From Planctomycetota bacterium (GTDB taxonomy: Bacteria > Planctomycetota > Phycisphaerae > Phycisphaerales > SM1A02), in assembly GCA_027295435.1 (NCBI GenBank), contig JAPUKX010000021.1, forward strand, positions 1 to 6,125: a stretch of DNA of 6,125 nt, written 5' to 3'. Position 1 is the first letter of the stretch, and the number at the start of each line of letters is the position of its first letter. Below are positions 1-5,478 of the stretch, piece after piece. The position numbers and the translations under genes were made by a program. The notes under the pieces were generated by a model, which was not told where the DNA came from, made no database searches, and was given only the letters and a program-made list of their open reading frames with translations.

Positions 1-135
1 TTCCCCAACGTCGCCGCAGTGGCGGGTCGAACCAATAGCTGCCCGGTTGATGGGCACAAAGTCTACCCCTAATAGCCGGCTCGTCTGGAGGTGCTGATGA
101 GCGATTCGGCGACATCGGTCGGGCTGGCTGGTCAT
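1..135 (-). CDS. Partial N-terminus of a possible uracil-DNA-glycosylase-like protein (tentative)
   Basis: A minus-strand frame is open from ATG at 135 to the left edge, giving 45 codons with no stop. The residues include QHLQTSRLLGVDFVP. An amphipathic helix followed by 'LLGVDFVP' reminds me of the N-terminal segment of family-4 uracil-DNA glycosylases in planctomycetes, but the catalytic motifs would lie outside the window, so this is an impression from memory. No Shine-Dalgarno sequence precedes this ATG, and the frame stays open further upstream, so the start is uncertain. If real, the gene is divergent from the plus-strand gene at 514. The competing reading is a 38-codon plus-strand ORF (97-213). 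Confidence 0.35.
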   Translation of the reverse strand, partial: MTSQPDRCRRIAHQHLQTSRLLGVDFVPINRAAIGSTRHCGDVGE

Positions 136-212
136 GGCGGCAGTCTGGTGGAGGCCGAGATGGAGACGGTAGTCTACCCGCCAGCCCAATCGCCACTCAG
201 AACCGAGCGATA

Positions 213-235
213 GCCCCCGGAGTTTTATCCGGGGC
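213..235. repeat. REP-like hairpin
   Basis: CCCCGGA (215-221) pairs with TCCGGGG (228-234) around a six-base T-rich loop, with one extra C in the left arm and an outer G/C pair (213/235). There is no run of T after either arm, so it is a poor intrinsic terminator. A GC-rich stem in an intergenic gap is more like a dispersed REP-type unit; copy number elsewhere in the genome is unknown. Confidence 0.4.
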
Positions 236-252
236 GATGATGTCACCCCTGT

Positions 253-287
253 AGCCCGTATGAAGCCGTGGGGGATTCAACCGGGCT
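253..287. repeat. Imperfect inverted repeat
   Basis: AGCCCG (253-258) pairs with CGGGCT (282-287). A 2x2 mismatch follows, then TGAA (261-264) pairs with TTCA (276-279). It is the second of three hairpins in a row in this gap. Confidence 0.35.
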
Positions 288-299
288 CATCAAACAGCG

Positions 300-325
300 C
301 TCGGCCCAGCCGGGCCGGGTCCGAG
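300..325. repeat. GC-rich hairpin
   Basis: CTCGG (300-304) pairs with CCGAG (321-325), and the stem can continue with CCC (305-307) against GGG (317-319) if T320 bulges. It has no T tail. Function is unknown; it is the third hairpin of the gap. Confidence 0.3.
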
Positions 326-405
326 ACGGCCATCGGTTGGGGGTGGGCCGGCCGCTGCCCCGAACCCTTGAGTGTCATCGGATCGGGGTCGATCCATCCT
401 TCAGT

Positions 406-427
406 CCCGAAATTTCGAAATTTCGGG
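406..427. promoter_or_regulatory. Perfect 22-bp palindrome (operator-like)
   Basis: The site reads CCC, then two head-to-tail copies of GAAATTTC, then GGG, and equals its own reverse complement over all 22 bases, centred on TTCGAA (414-419). It is strikingly AT-rich inside a GC-rich gap and lies 86 bases before the start at 514. Full dyad symmetry made of two tandem 8-bp palindromes suits binding of a dimeric regulator, but a dispersed genomic repeat is equally possible. No regulator gene is adjacent. Confidence 0.4.
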
Positions 428-513
428 TTGCCTTTGCCCAAACAGCCGCAACAATGCTGCTCAACTGCAGGAGGCGGAGATGGCTCGTTGCGTCAACTTT
501 GTAAGGGTTATGT

Positions 514-1062
514 ATGAGTTTCCAAACCAAAGCAACGACTCTCCAGGCCTACAGCATGCTGCTGTACCGCAACGCCCTGCACCCGGAGTTCTTCGGGATC
601 CAAGGCCGGCAACGAATCGAGCATGGCGAGTATGAATTCGAGGCATGGATCTTCCGCGGCGGGCATGCCCTGAGATTCCAGCACGAGGAGATGTGCCTCA
701 CCGAGATCATTACCGACCACCTCGAGCAGCTACCTGAGCGCGGGCTGCTCGCCACCTTTCCCTGCGCAGGGGAAAGGGATCATGAGACCACATTCGGCGA
801 GCGGATGGTTTACATGACCTCGATGCAGACCGAGATCCTCTCGGATCACCTGTACCTCAGCACGTACAACGAAATGCTGGAGCACGGCCGCGAGTTCGAC
901 GGGCTGATGTCGGTGTGGTCGGATCAAGCCAGTAAACCCAATATGTCCTTGCTCGACATGCAGCGGTACAGCGACCAGGTGCACGTGCAGAGCTACCACC
1001 TCCGCAATGACTGCGGGCTTGTGCTGCGCACCCAGACGATCTTCCAGGTCAAGGAAGCCTAG
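514..1062 (+). CDS. Conserved hypothetical protein, DUF2617-like
   Basis: This encodes 182 residues of unknown function. There is no signal peptide or membrane segment, so a cytoplasmic location is likely. The order of motifs (a Y-R-N..HPEFF block at residues 18-27, R-I-E-H-G-E-Y-E-F at 34-42, GH then L-T-E-I at 50-65, V-H-V-Q-S-Y-H at 156-162, and a closing L-R-T-Q-T-I-F at 171-177) matches my recollection of planctomycete DUF2617 proteins. That assignment is from memory and no search was run. The protein is rich in His, Met and acidic residues and has only three Cys (61, 84, 167). The ATG at 514 has a weak AAGGG ribosome site (503-507). A much stronger AGGAGG (469-474) sits before an out-of-frame ATG at 480. 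It converges on the membrane-protein gene at 1266-2531. Confidence 0.75.
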   Translation: MSFQTKATTLQAYSMLLYRNALHPEFFGIQGRQRIEHGEYEFEAWIFRGGHALRFQHEEMCLTEIITDHLEQLPERGLLATFPCAGERDHETTFGERMVYMTSMQTEILSDHLYLSTYNEMLEHGREFDGLMSVWSDQASKPNMSLLDMQRYSDQVHVQSYHLRNDCGLVLRTQTIFQVKEA

Positions 1063-1106
1063 AGCGCATCCGATTCATGTTTCGGGAGCGATAGACGAGC
1101 GCGCTC

Positions 1107-1123
1107 CAGCGAGCCGCGGCGCC
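1107..1123 (+). repeat. Direct repeat, copy 1 (REP-like)
   Basis: CAGCGAGCCGCGGCGCC occurs here and again exactly at 1245-1261, in the same orientation and 138 bases apart. Its CGAGCCGCGG core is of the kind seen in dispersed palindromic elements of planctomycete genomes; that comparison is from memory. Confidence 0.5.
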
Positions 1124-1205
1124 CCCGCCCGCGGTTGACGCTAGCACGCAGGCATCGTCCGGCTCACTACGCATCGAGCGCATTGTGCGATGTACGAATC
1201 GACCG

Positions 1206-1221
1206 GGCTCGATGACGAGCC
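1206..1221. terminator. Possible bidirectional terminator hairpin
   Basis: GGCTCG, loop ATGA, CGAGCC form a compact six-base-pair stem. It can be extended by CC (1203-1204) and GG (1222-1223) if one G bulges. It lies 45 bases beyond the minus-strand stop at 1266 and between convergent genes, which fits termination. The lack of a T tract keeps confidence low. Confidence 0.3.
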
Positions 1222-1244
1222 GGCTCGCTGCATACTCCGCGCGT

Positions 1245-1261
1245 CAGCGAGCCGCGGCGCC
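1245..1261 (+). repeat. Direct repeat, copy 2 (REP-like)
   Basis: This is an exact 17-base copy of 1107-1123. It lies immediately beyond the stop codon of the minus-strand membrane-protein gene, so it would be in the 3' end of that transcript. Confidence 0.5.
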
Positions 1262-1265
1262 GCGA

Positions 1266-2531
1266 TCACTCCTCGTCGATCGCGCCGCTGTCGGCTGACG
1301 CTGGCACTTCGTCGGAGGCGTCAGCTTCAGGCTCGGGGGCCGTCGTACCCGGCACCACGCCGGGCTCCCACATTTCAGCGATGTCCTGACCATCGCAGAC
1401 CCGGCGCATCAACAGGTAGACGATCGTTGACGCGCTGAAGTAGTACGCAAGTACGTATCCGCCCACGGCAGAAACCACAACCATCTGCCAGAAGGATACG
1501 AGCCACGCGGACCATTGGCTGTGCCAGCTGAGTTCATCCCCCGTTGCGGTGCCCGCTGTGAGAGCGAACAATGCAGACCCCCCTGCCCCGTCCACCGCGG
1601 GGTTCGCCGTCACCGCGCCCACCAGCGCACCGGTGATGTTCAGCAGCGCTACCGCGAAGAGGCTCACCACCACAAATCCCAGGGCCAAACCGACAAACCC
1701 GACGACCGCATAGCCCATCAGATGCAGCGGCCGGCTCAGCACATACGCGTAGGCCCGCTGTTGGGCGTCGGCGGCATCGCAGTTCTCACATGCGACGGCC
1801 GGCACCAGCAGACTGAAGCCCGCTGCGTAGCCGATCAACAAGAACGCCACACCGAACCCAGCCAGCAGCGCAAGCCCGTATAGAAGCCCTCCAAGCAGGT
1901 CCAGCCACGGCAGCATCAAGAACCATCCGCCACCCAGCAGCAGCAGACTCAGCACGCCGGCAATCAACAGCGGCAGCAGCAGGCAGAAGATCAGCCGACG
2001 CCAGGCCCCCAATGCAAAGTCCACCGCCTGTTGCATTCGCGGCTTCTCGCCGCTTGAGAGCTCCGTTGCGGTCATCCTCGAAAGCGCTCCGCCGCCAAGC
2101 GCCATCACCACCACAAAGAACAGCCCATAGACGATCGTGAACACCTTGTCGTGCTGCCATGCCGCGATGGGCGTGCGGACAAACAGATCACCGAGGCCGG
2201 TGAAGAACTGACCGAATCGCAGCAACGCCAGCCCCTCGACCAGGCGGTTGAAGCTCGCCGTGACGTGGTCCACGGTCGCTTGGAAGATGCTTATGCCCTC
2301 TTCGCCCGCCCCAGCCTCATCAGGCGACCATCGACCGGCCATCAACCCTTGCGGGCCCACGGTCGGGCTGTGCCAGATTCGCCCCACGGTCATCAAGGCC
2401 GCGACCATCAGCAAGCCGAGCACCAGCCGGGGCGGCTGCAAGGCCATCGTCGCCGCCCGCAGGATCCTGGGGAACAGGAACTGCTGCACGAACTCATAGC
2501 CGTCGATGATGCGTCTTTCCGATTCAGCCAC
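1266..2531 (-). CDS. Six-helix integral membrane protein of unknown function
   Basis: The predicted product has 421 residues. About six hydrophobic segments are visible, near residues 35-53, 129-148, 180-206, 208-236, 271-299 and 342-366. The tail after residue 390 is soluble and acidic (rich in Glu, Asp, Pro, Ala). Between the fourth and fifth helices lies a loop with C-E-N-C (residues 248-251) and a Q-Q-R-A-Y-A-Y-V-L-S-R-P stretch (257-268). I associate this kind of R-(AS)-(YF)-x-Y-V-x-S-R-P loop with a planctomycete-restricted membrane family of no known role. I chose GTG at 2531 rather than the upstream start at 2669, because AGGAGGT lies six bases before the GTG and the extra 46 upstream residues look like translated leader. 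The gene is divergent from the SOD gene, with a 229-base gap. Confidence 0.8.
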   Translation of the reverse strand: MAESERRIIDGYEFVQQFLFPRILRAATMALQPPRLVLGLLMVAALMTVGRIWHSPTVGPQGLMAGRWSPDEAGAGEEGISIFQATVDHVTASFNRLVEGLALLRFGQFFTGLGDLFVRTPIAAWQHDKVFTIVYGLFFVVVMALGGGALSRMTATELSSGEKPRMQQAVDFALGAWRRLIFCLLLPLLIAGVLSLLLLGGGWFLMLPWLDLLGGLLYGLALLAGFGVAFLLIGYAAGFSLLVPAVACENCDAADAQQRAYAYVLSRPLHLMGYAVVGFVGLALGFVVVSLFAVALLNITGALVGAVTANPAVDGAGGSALFALTAGTATGDELSWHSQWSAWLVSFWQMVVVSAVGGYVLAYYFSASTIVYLLMRRVCDGQDIAEMWEPGVVPGTTAPEPEADASDEVPASADSGAIDEE

Positions 2532-2537
2532 GTAGCC

Positions 2538-2544
2538 ACCTCCT
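2538..2544 (-). promoter_or_regulatory. Shine-Dalgarno site that sets the GTG start
   Basis: On the minus strand AGGAGGT is followed by six bases (GGCTAC) and then GTG at 2531. This is a near-perfect anti-16S match at ideal spacing. It argues that the membrane protein starts at the GTG and not at 2669, which lacks a comparable site. Confidence 0.75.
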
Positions 2545-2748
2545 CCGACTGCTGCAGGGCGAACACCGATCCTATCATCAAGACCGGCCTTCCACCACAG
2601 ATTCTCGATCAGATACGCAGCTGGGCTATCGCCACGGCTCCACCGGATGAGGGTACCATGGTAGGGCACTTTCCGGTATTGTGTTGGAGCCCCGCGGGCC
2701 CGGCCCCAAAGGCTCCCAGGACATCACTCGATTTGATTCTCTGAAGAT

Positions 2749-2756
2749 AAGGAGGA
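2749..2756 (+). promoter_or_regulatory. Ribosome binding site of the SOD gene
   Basis: AAGGAGGA ends four bases before the ATG at 2761. Upstream, GGAGCC (2686-2691) can pair with GGCTCC (2711-2716) around a GC-rich loop, giving a possible 5' leader hairpin. No confident promoter hexamers were found in the 229-base divergent gap. Confidence 0.75.
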
Positions 2757-2760
2757 TTTC

Positions 2761-3411
2761 ATGGCCTTCAAACTGCCCGAACTGCCATACCCCGACGATG
2801 CGCTTCAGCCGCACATCGACACCCAGACCATGCAGATTCATCGCGGCAAACATCACAACACCTATATCACCAAGCTCAACGCCGCCATCGCCGGCAAGCC
2901 ACAACTCGAGTCCAAGACGATCGACGAGTTGGTTTCGGACCTCAATGCCGTGGCCCAGGACATCCGCACCGCGGTGCGCAACAACGGCGGCGGCCACTGG
3001 AACCACAGCATGTTCTGGACCATCATGGGGCCCAAGACCGGCGGTCAGCCCAGTGGTGACCTCGCCGAAGCCATCAATGCCGCCTTCGGCTCGTTCGACA
3101 AGTTCAAGGAAGAGTTTGGCGCCGCCGCAACGACTCGTTTCGGTTCCGGCTGGGCCTGGCTGGGCATTAAGGACGATCCCGGCGCGCCGGGACTTTGCGT
3201 CTGCTCCACGCCCAACCAGGACAACCCGCTGATGAAGGGCTTTGTGGATTGTCCGTGTGCGCCGATCCTCGGCCTGGATGTGTGGGAGCACGCCTACTAC
3301 CTGAAGTATCAGAACCGGCGCCCCGACTACATCGCCGCGTGGTGGAACGTGGTGAACTGGCCTGCGGTCGCCGAGCGCTTCAGCAAAGCCAAGTCGCTCG
3401 CCGCCGTGTAG
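2761..3411 (+). CDS. sodA: Superoxide dismutase, Fe/Mn family (Mn-type features)
   Basis: The enzyme dismutes superoxide to oxygen and hydrogen peroxide, normally in the cytoplasm as a dimer or tetramer; no signal peptide is present. All four metal ligands are visible: His27, His82 (in N-H-S-M-F-W), Asp173 and His177 (in the family signature DVWEHAYY). The gateway Tyr35 and His31 are also present. The GGG before His82 and Gln153 in the T-P-N-Q-D block are typical of Mn-dependent rather than Fe-dependent enzymes; cambialistic use cannot be excluded. At 216 residues it is slightly longer than usual, because the segment between the last strands is enlarged and carries C146-V-C148 and C164-P-C166, which are not part of the standard active site. 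The gene appears monocistronic, divergent from the membrane-protein gene, with a strong ribosome site. Confidence 0.97.
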   Translation: MAFKLPELPYPDDALQPHIDTQTMQIHRGKHHNTYITKLNAAIAGKPQLESKTIDELVSDLNAVAQDIRTAVRNNGGGHWNHSMFWTIMGPKTGGQPSGDLAEAINAAFGSFDKFKEEFGAAATTRFGSGWAWLGIKDDPGAPGLCVCSTPNQDNPLMKGFVDCPCAPILGLDVWEHAYYLKYQNRRPDYIAAWWNVVNWPAVAERFSKAKSLAAV

Positions 3412-3541
3412 TCCGCATCAAGCGCGCACGTTCCGGGCGCGCCGAGAAGGATCACGCGTGCGCGCGCAGCGTTCGGCTGGACACACTTCTCGCTTACAGG
3501 GGGCTCGTTGCTGACCTGCAATTGAGGTTGGTACACCCCGT

Positions 3542-3581
3542 GCGCGCGCCAAGGTGACCGTCCGGCGACCTCGGCGCGCGC
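3542..3581. repeat. Long CG-alternating hairpin
   Basis: Nine base pairs of GCGCGCGCC (3542-3550) with GGCGCGCGC (3573-3581) are followed by one A/C mismatch and four more pairs (AGGT 3552-3555 with ACCT 3568-3571), around a 12-base loop. It begins about 130 bases after the SOD stop and has no T tail. It could stabilise the 3' end of the SOD transcript or act as a factor-dependent terminator; neither is shown. Confidence 0.45.
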
Positions 3582-3635
3582 CAGCCATGCCGCGTGCGCT
3601 ATAACTTCGGCTAACCGAGGCTTATCTCCGCGCAA

Positions 3636-3665
3636 CTCGCGCTAAGTCGGCGCTTCGCAGGCGCA
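3636..3665 (+). repeat. Dispersed direct repeat, copy 1
   Basis: This 30-base segment contains GCGCTAAGTCGG-C-GCTTCG (3639-3657). It aligns with 5724-5753, with two C/T differences and two single-base indels. The two copies are in the same orientation, about 2.1 kb apart, and bracket the FG-GAP fragment and the transposase remnant. Confidence 0.5.
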
Positions 3666-3760
3666 TCGAGCCTTTATCTTCGACCAACTCGTGCGCGCCG
3701 GAACGACCTCAACCCACCCCGCGCGCAGAGACGTGGCTGTGCCGCACACGAAACGAAGAG

Positions 3761-3790
3761 AAAGCCCAGGGAAAGCGTTCCCTGGGCTTT
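3761..3790 (-). terminator. Intrinsic terminator of the FG-GAP protein gene
   Basis: A perfect 13-bp stem (3761-3773 with 3778-3790, core GCCCAGGGAA/TTCCCTGGGC) closes a four-base loop. On the minus strand the stem ends in TTT and runs on as TTTCTCTTCGTTTC, a T-rich tail. This fits termination of the gene whose stop is at 3833. The plus-strand side continues GGCGC, so it is weaker in that direction, although it could still stop read-through from SOD. Confidence 0.85.
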
Positions 3791-3800
3791 GGCGCTTCAC

Positions 3801-3821
3801 TCATCGCTCATCGCTCATCGC
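3801..3821 (+). repeat. Three tandem TCATCGC heptamers
   Basis: TCATCGC is repeated three times without gaps between the FG-GAP stop codon and its terminator. A similar GAGCGATGAGC string, the reverse complement of the unit, occurs inside the gene at about 3962-3972. It looks like a simple-sequence slippage tract. Confidence 0.6.
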
Positions 3822-3832
3822 TTCTTCTTTGA

Positions 3833-5386
3833 CTATGGTTGCGCCTCCAGAAGCGCAAGCAGGACACACGCACACACGAACGCTTCGGAGTCGCTTGCGG
3901 CGATCAGCCAAGCCTGGTGTTCGTCGACGCTGGCGAATCCCATTTGCGCCAGCGCCTCGGTGAGCGATGAGCTTGAACCCGATCCACCGCCGCCTTGAGC
4001 GCCCTGGCTGCAGCTCAACGCCGGGCCGGGGCCACAGAGGGGCGCTTGCGGGCAGGCGCCCCAGTTGGCCAGCAGTCTCGCCTGATCGAAGGGATCGGTG
4101 GTGCAGTCGCCGGTCAGATCACCGCAGGGCATGCCCCAGCACGCCAGCAGGCGCGCCTGGTCGAACGCGTCGACCCTGCAGTCGGGCACGCCTAGAGGGC
4201 CGGTGAAGTCGCCGGGACATTCGTTGAAGGGATCAACGGCACCACACGCCGGTAGCTGGGAGCAATCGGCCGGGCATCCATTGATATAGCGATCGAACCA
4301 GCACCGGCAGTTGTCCTGTTCCTCCGGGGTGCCGTTGGTCAGGCACTCCACGAAGAGGTTCCAGTCGCCCGGCCAGGTGAGCCCGGAGTCTTGGACCTCC
4401 TTCTTCAGCGATCTCGGCGGAGGTCCCTCGACGCAGGGACACTTGCCCCAGTTATCCTCCAGCGCCTGCAGGTCCAAGACATCCACATCGCCATTGCCAT
4501 CGAAGTCGGGCGGGCCGCCGGGATTGGTCCCCCAGGCAGCCAGCAGGGCGAGCAAGTCAAGGATTCCAACGTTGCCGTCGCCGTCGAGATCCCACGGGCA
4601 GGGGCAAGCGGGGTCGAAAATGTATGCCGAGCCCGAGCTGCTGCCACCGTCGTCGTTGCGCGGTCCGCCGATGACCGCTACATCCCCGCTGATCGATACC
4701 GAGGTGCCGAAAAGGTCAAAGATGGCGCCGTCGGAGGCAGTGAGCTTGCCAACTTGGCCCCATCCGTTGTTGTCGCTCGGCCAGGGTTCCCAGAATATGT
4801 ATGCTGAACCAGTCTCGCCCTCGTCGGCGAATGCCCCGATGATCGCGGTGTCGCCGTCGATCGACACGGAGTTGCCGAACTGGTCATTCGCAGCGCCGTC
4901 GGAGGCGAGTAGCCACGCTGTCTCGATCATGTTCACCCAGCCGCCGGGGGGCTTTTTGAACACGTACGCCGCGCCGGCGTTGATGACGCCGCGGTTGCTG
5001 AAAGGCAGGCCGGCGATGGCGATGTCGCCACTGATCGACACGGAGCGGCCGAACTGGTCACCCTGTGCCGCATCGGACGCGGCGAGCTTGGCAGTCTCGG
5101 TCATATCCACCCAGCCGCCGGGGGGCTTTTCGAAGATGTAGGCCGAGCCGGTGCTGGGACCGGCATCATCGTTGCCGGATGCCCCAACAATGGCGGTGTC
5201 GCCGCTGATTGAAACAGAGCCGCCGAAGGTGTCACCCGCCGCGGCGTCCAACGCGGTGAGCTTGGCCGTTTCGTTGATCGGCGAGGGGACGGAGTCCCAG
5301 CCGCCGGGGGGCTTGACGAAAATGTACGCGGCACCGGTGGGTCGACCGCCAAAGTCGGCCGTCGTCCGACCCAAGCGCAAACGCAC
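3833..5386 (-). CDS. FG-GAP repeat protein with dockerin-like repeats, 5'-truncated
   Basis: This 517-residue frame encodes a secreted-type surface protein that has lost its front. Residues 15-257 hold one partial and four complete FG-GAP units of about 58-62 residues (pattern ETAKL-ASD-A--D-FG-SVSISGD-AI-GA...SAYIF-KPPGGW), normally part of a beta-propeller. Residues 266-313 hold two dockerin-like calcium loops (DLDGDGNVG and DFDGNGDVD, each followed by a helix ending in WG). A Cys-rich linker (316-391) and a second, degenerate pair (393-443, G-D-F-T-G and G-D-L-T-G, each with FDQARLLA-WG) follow. The tail is Gly/Ser-rich and then hydrophobic. The start shown is a GTG without a ribosome site. 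The frame is closed by TAG at 5414-5416, and there is no signal peptide, so it is probably a pseudogene or fragment. A transposase remnant lies directly upstream, and a strong terminator follows. Confidence 0.85.
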   Translation of the reverse strand: MRLRLGRTTADFGGRPTGAAYIFVKPPGGWDSVPSPINETAKLTALDAAAGDTFGGSVSISGDTAIVGASGNDDAGPSTGSAYIFEKPPGGWVDMTETAKLAASDAAQGDQFGRSVSISGDIAIAGLPFSNRGVINAGAAYVFKKPPGGWVNMIETAWLLASDGAANDQFGNSVSIDGDTAIIGAFADEGETGSAYIFWEPWPSDNNGWGQVGKLTASDGAIFDLFGTSVSISGDVAVIGGPRNDDGGSSSGSAYIFDPACPCPWDLDGDGNVGILDLLALLAAWGTNPGGPPDFDGNGDVDVLDLQALEDNWGKCPCVEGPPPRSLKKEVQDSGLTWPGDWNLFVECLTNGTPEEQDNCRCWFDRYINGCPADCSQLPACGAVDPFNECPGDFTGPLGVPDCRVDAFDQARLLACWGMPCGDLTGDCTTDPFDQARLLANWGACPQAPLCGPGPALSCSQGAQGGGGSGSSSSLTEALAQMGFASVDEHQAWLIAASDSEAFVCACVLLALLEAQP

Positions 5387-5433
5387 GAAGGCGAGTACAC
5401 CTTGATGAATGGACTACTCAACGGGGAGGCAAA

Positions 5434-5478
5434 TAGGTGACTGTCCCGAATATCCGTCGCCTGTGTAGCTGTCACCTA
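5434..5478. repeat. Inverted repeat TAGGTGAC/GTCACCTA at the FG-GAP/transposase junction
   Basis: TAGGTGAC (5434-5441) and GTCACCTA (5471-5478) are perfect 8-bp inverted repeats 29 bases apart. TGTCCC (5442-5447) also has a complement, GGGACA (5484-5489), outside the right arm, so the two pairings would cross. The minus-strand phrase CGGGACAGTCACCTA resembles dispersed GGGGACAGTCACC elements I recall from metagenomic planctomycete sequence, sometimes near REP-associated transposases. That link is from memory. Confidence 0.4.

Larger units (their letters stand above)
136..513. other. Gene-free, hairpin-rich gap upstream of the 182-residue gene
   Basis: No convincing protein gene fits here; the open frames are composition-driven and lack family features. 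The stretch holds a series of potential hairpins (213-235, 253-287, 300-325) and a perfect palindrome (406-427). These could be REP-like elements, a structured leader, or control sites for the flanking, possibly divergent genes. No tRNA-like cloverleaf or good sigma-70 promoter was found. Confidence 0.5.
1063..1265. other. Convergent intergenic gap with hairpins
   Basis: This gap separates two genes that end facing each other, so it should contain terminators for both. Visible stems are GGAGCG (1085-1090) with CGCTCC (1102-1107), CCGCGG (1114-1119) with CCGCGG (1129-1134), and GGCTCG (1206-1211) with CGAGCC (1216-1221) around a four-base loop. None has a clear T run, so termination may be factor-dependent or the stems may be REP-like. 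A 17-bp direct repeat is also present. Confidence 0.5.
3412..3760. other. Gene-free GC-rich stretch downstream of SOD
   Basis: No supported gene is found. The stretch is dense in GCGC/CGCG steps, several of them alternating purine-pyrimidine runs. It holds a long hairpin (3542-3581), a small stem CTTCGG/CCGAGG (3605-3620) with loop CTAA, and one copy of a 30-base repeat (3636-3665) that recurs near the transposase remnant. No clear intrinsic terminator for SOD is visible within it. Confidence 0.5.

Noticed and set aside
15..45. GGGTCGAACC as a possible tRNA T-arm.
   Set aside because: No acceptor, D-arm or anticodon stem can be built around it.
97..213. A 38-codon plus-strand ORF with GGAGGTG (87-93) just before its ATG and a hairpin right after its stop.
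   Set aside because: The ribosome-like GGAGGTG is also His-Leu-Gln codons of the more protein-like minus-strand frame, and the peptide shows no recognisable features. It stays possible but unsupported.
260..517. Overlapping plus-strand frames in the gap before 514.
   Set aside because: They read through hairpins and the palindrome, have low-complexity Arg/Ser/Pro composition and no ribosome site; the region looks non-coding.
2532..2669. A 46-residue N-terminal extension of the membrane protein.
   Set aside because: The GTG at 2531 has an ideal AGGAGGT, while the upstream start has none and the extra residues lack family-like character.
2654..2682. TATTGT (2677-2682) as a -10 box for SOD.
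   Set aside because: Only four of six bases match, and the -35 position holds an unrelated sequence, so no promoter is called.
2626..3291. A 221-residue minus-strand frame covering the SOD gene.
   Set aside because: It is antisense to an unmistakable enzyme gene and is a codon-bias shadow.
3691..3998. Short plus-strand frames across the terminator.
   Set aside because: They span the 13-bp terminator stem and the tandem TCATCGC repeats and have no coding signature.
4311..5141. A 276-residue plus-strand frame antisense to the FG-GAP gene.
   Set aside because: It is a shadow of the FG-GAP repeats. Its repeated Pro/Ser peptides mirror the sense-strand repeats.
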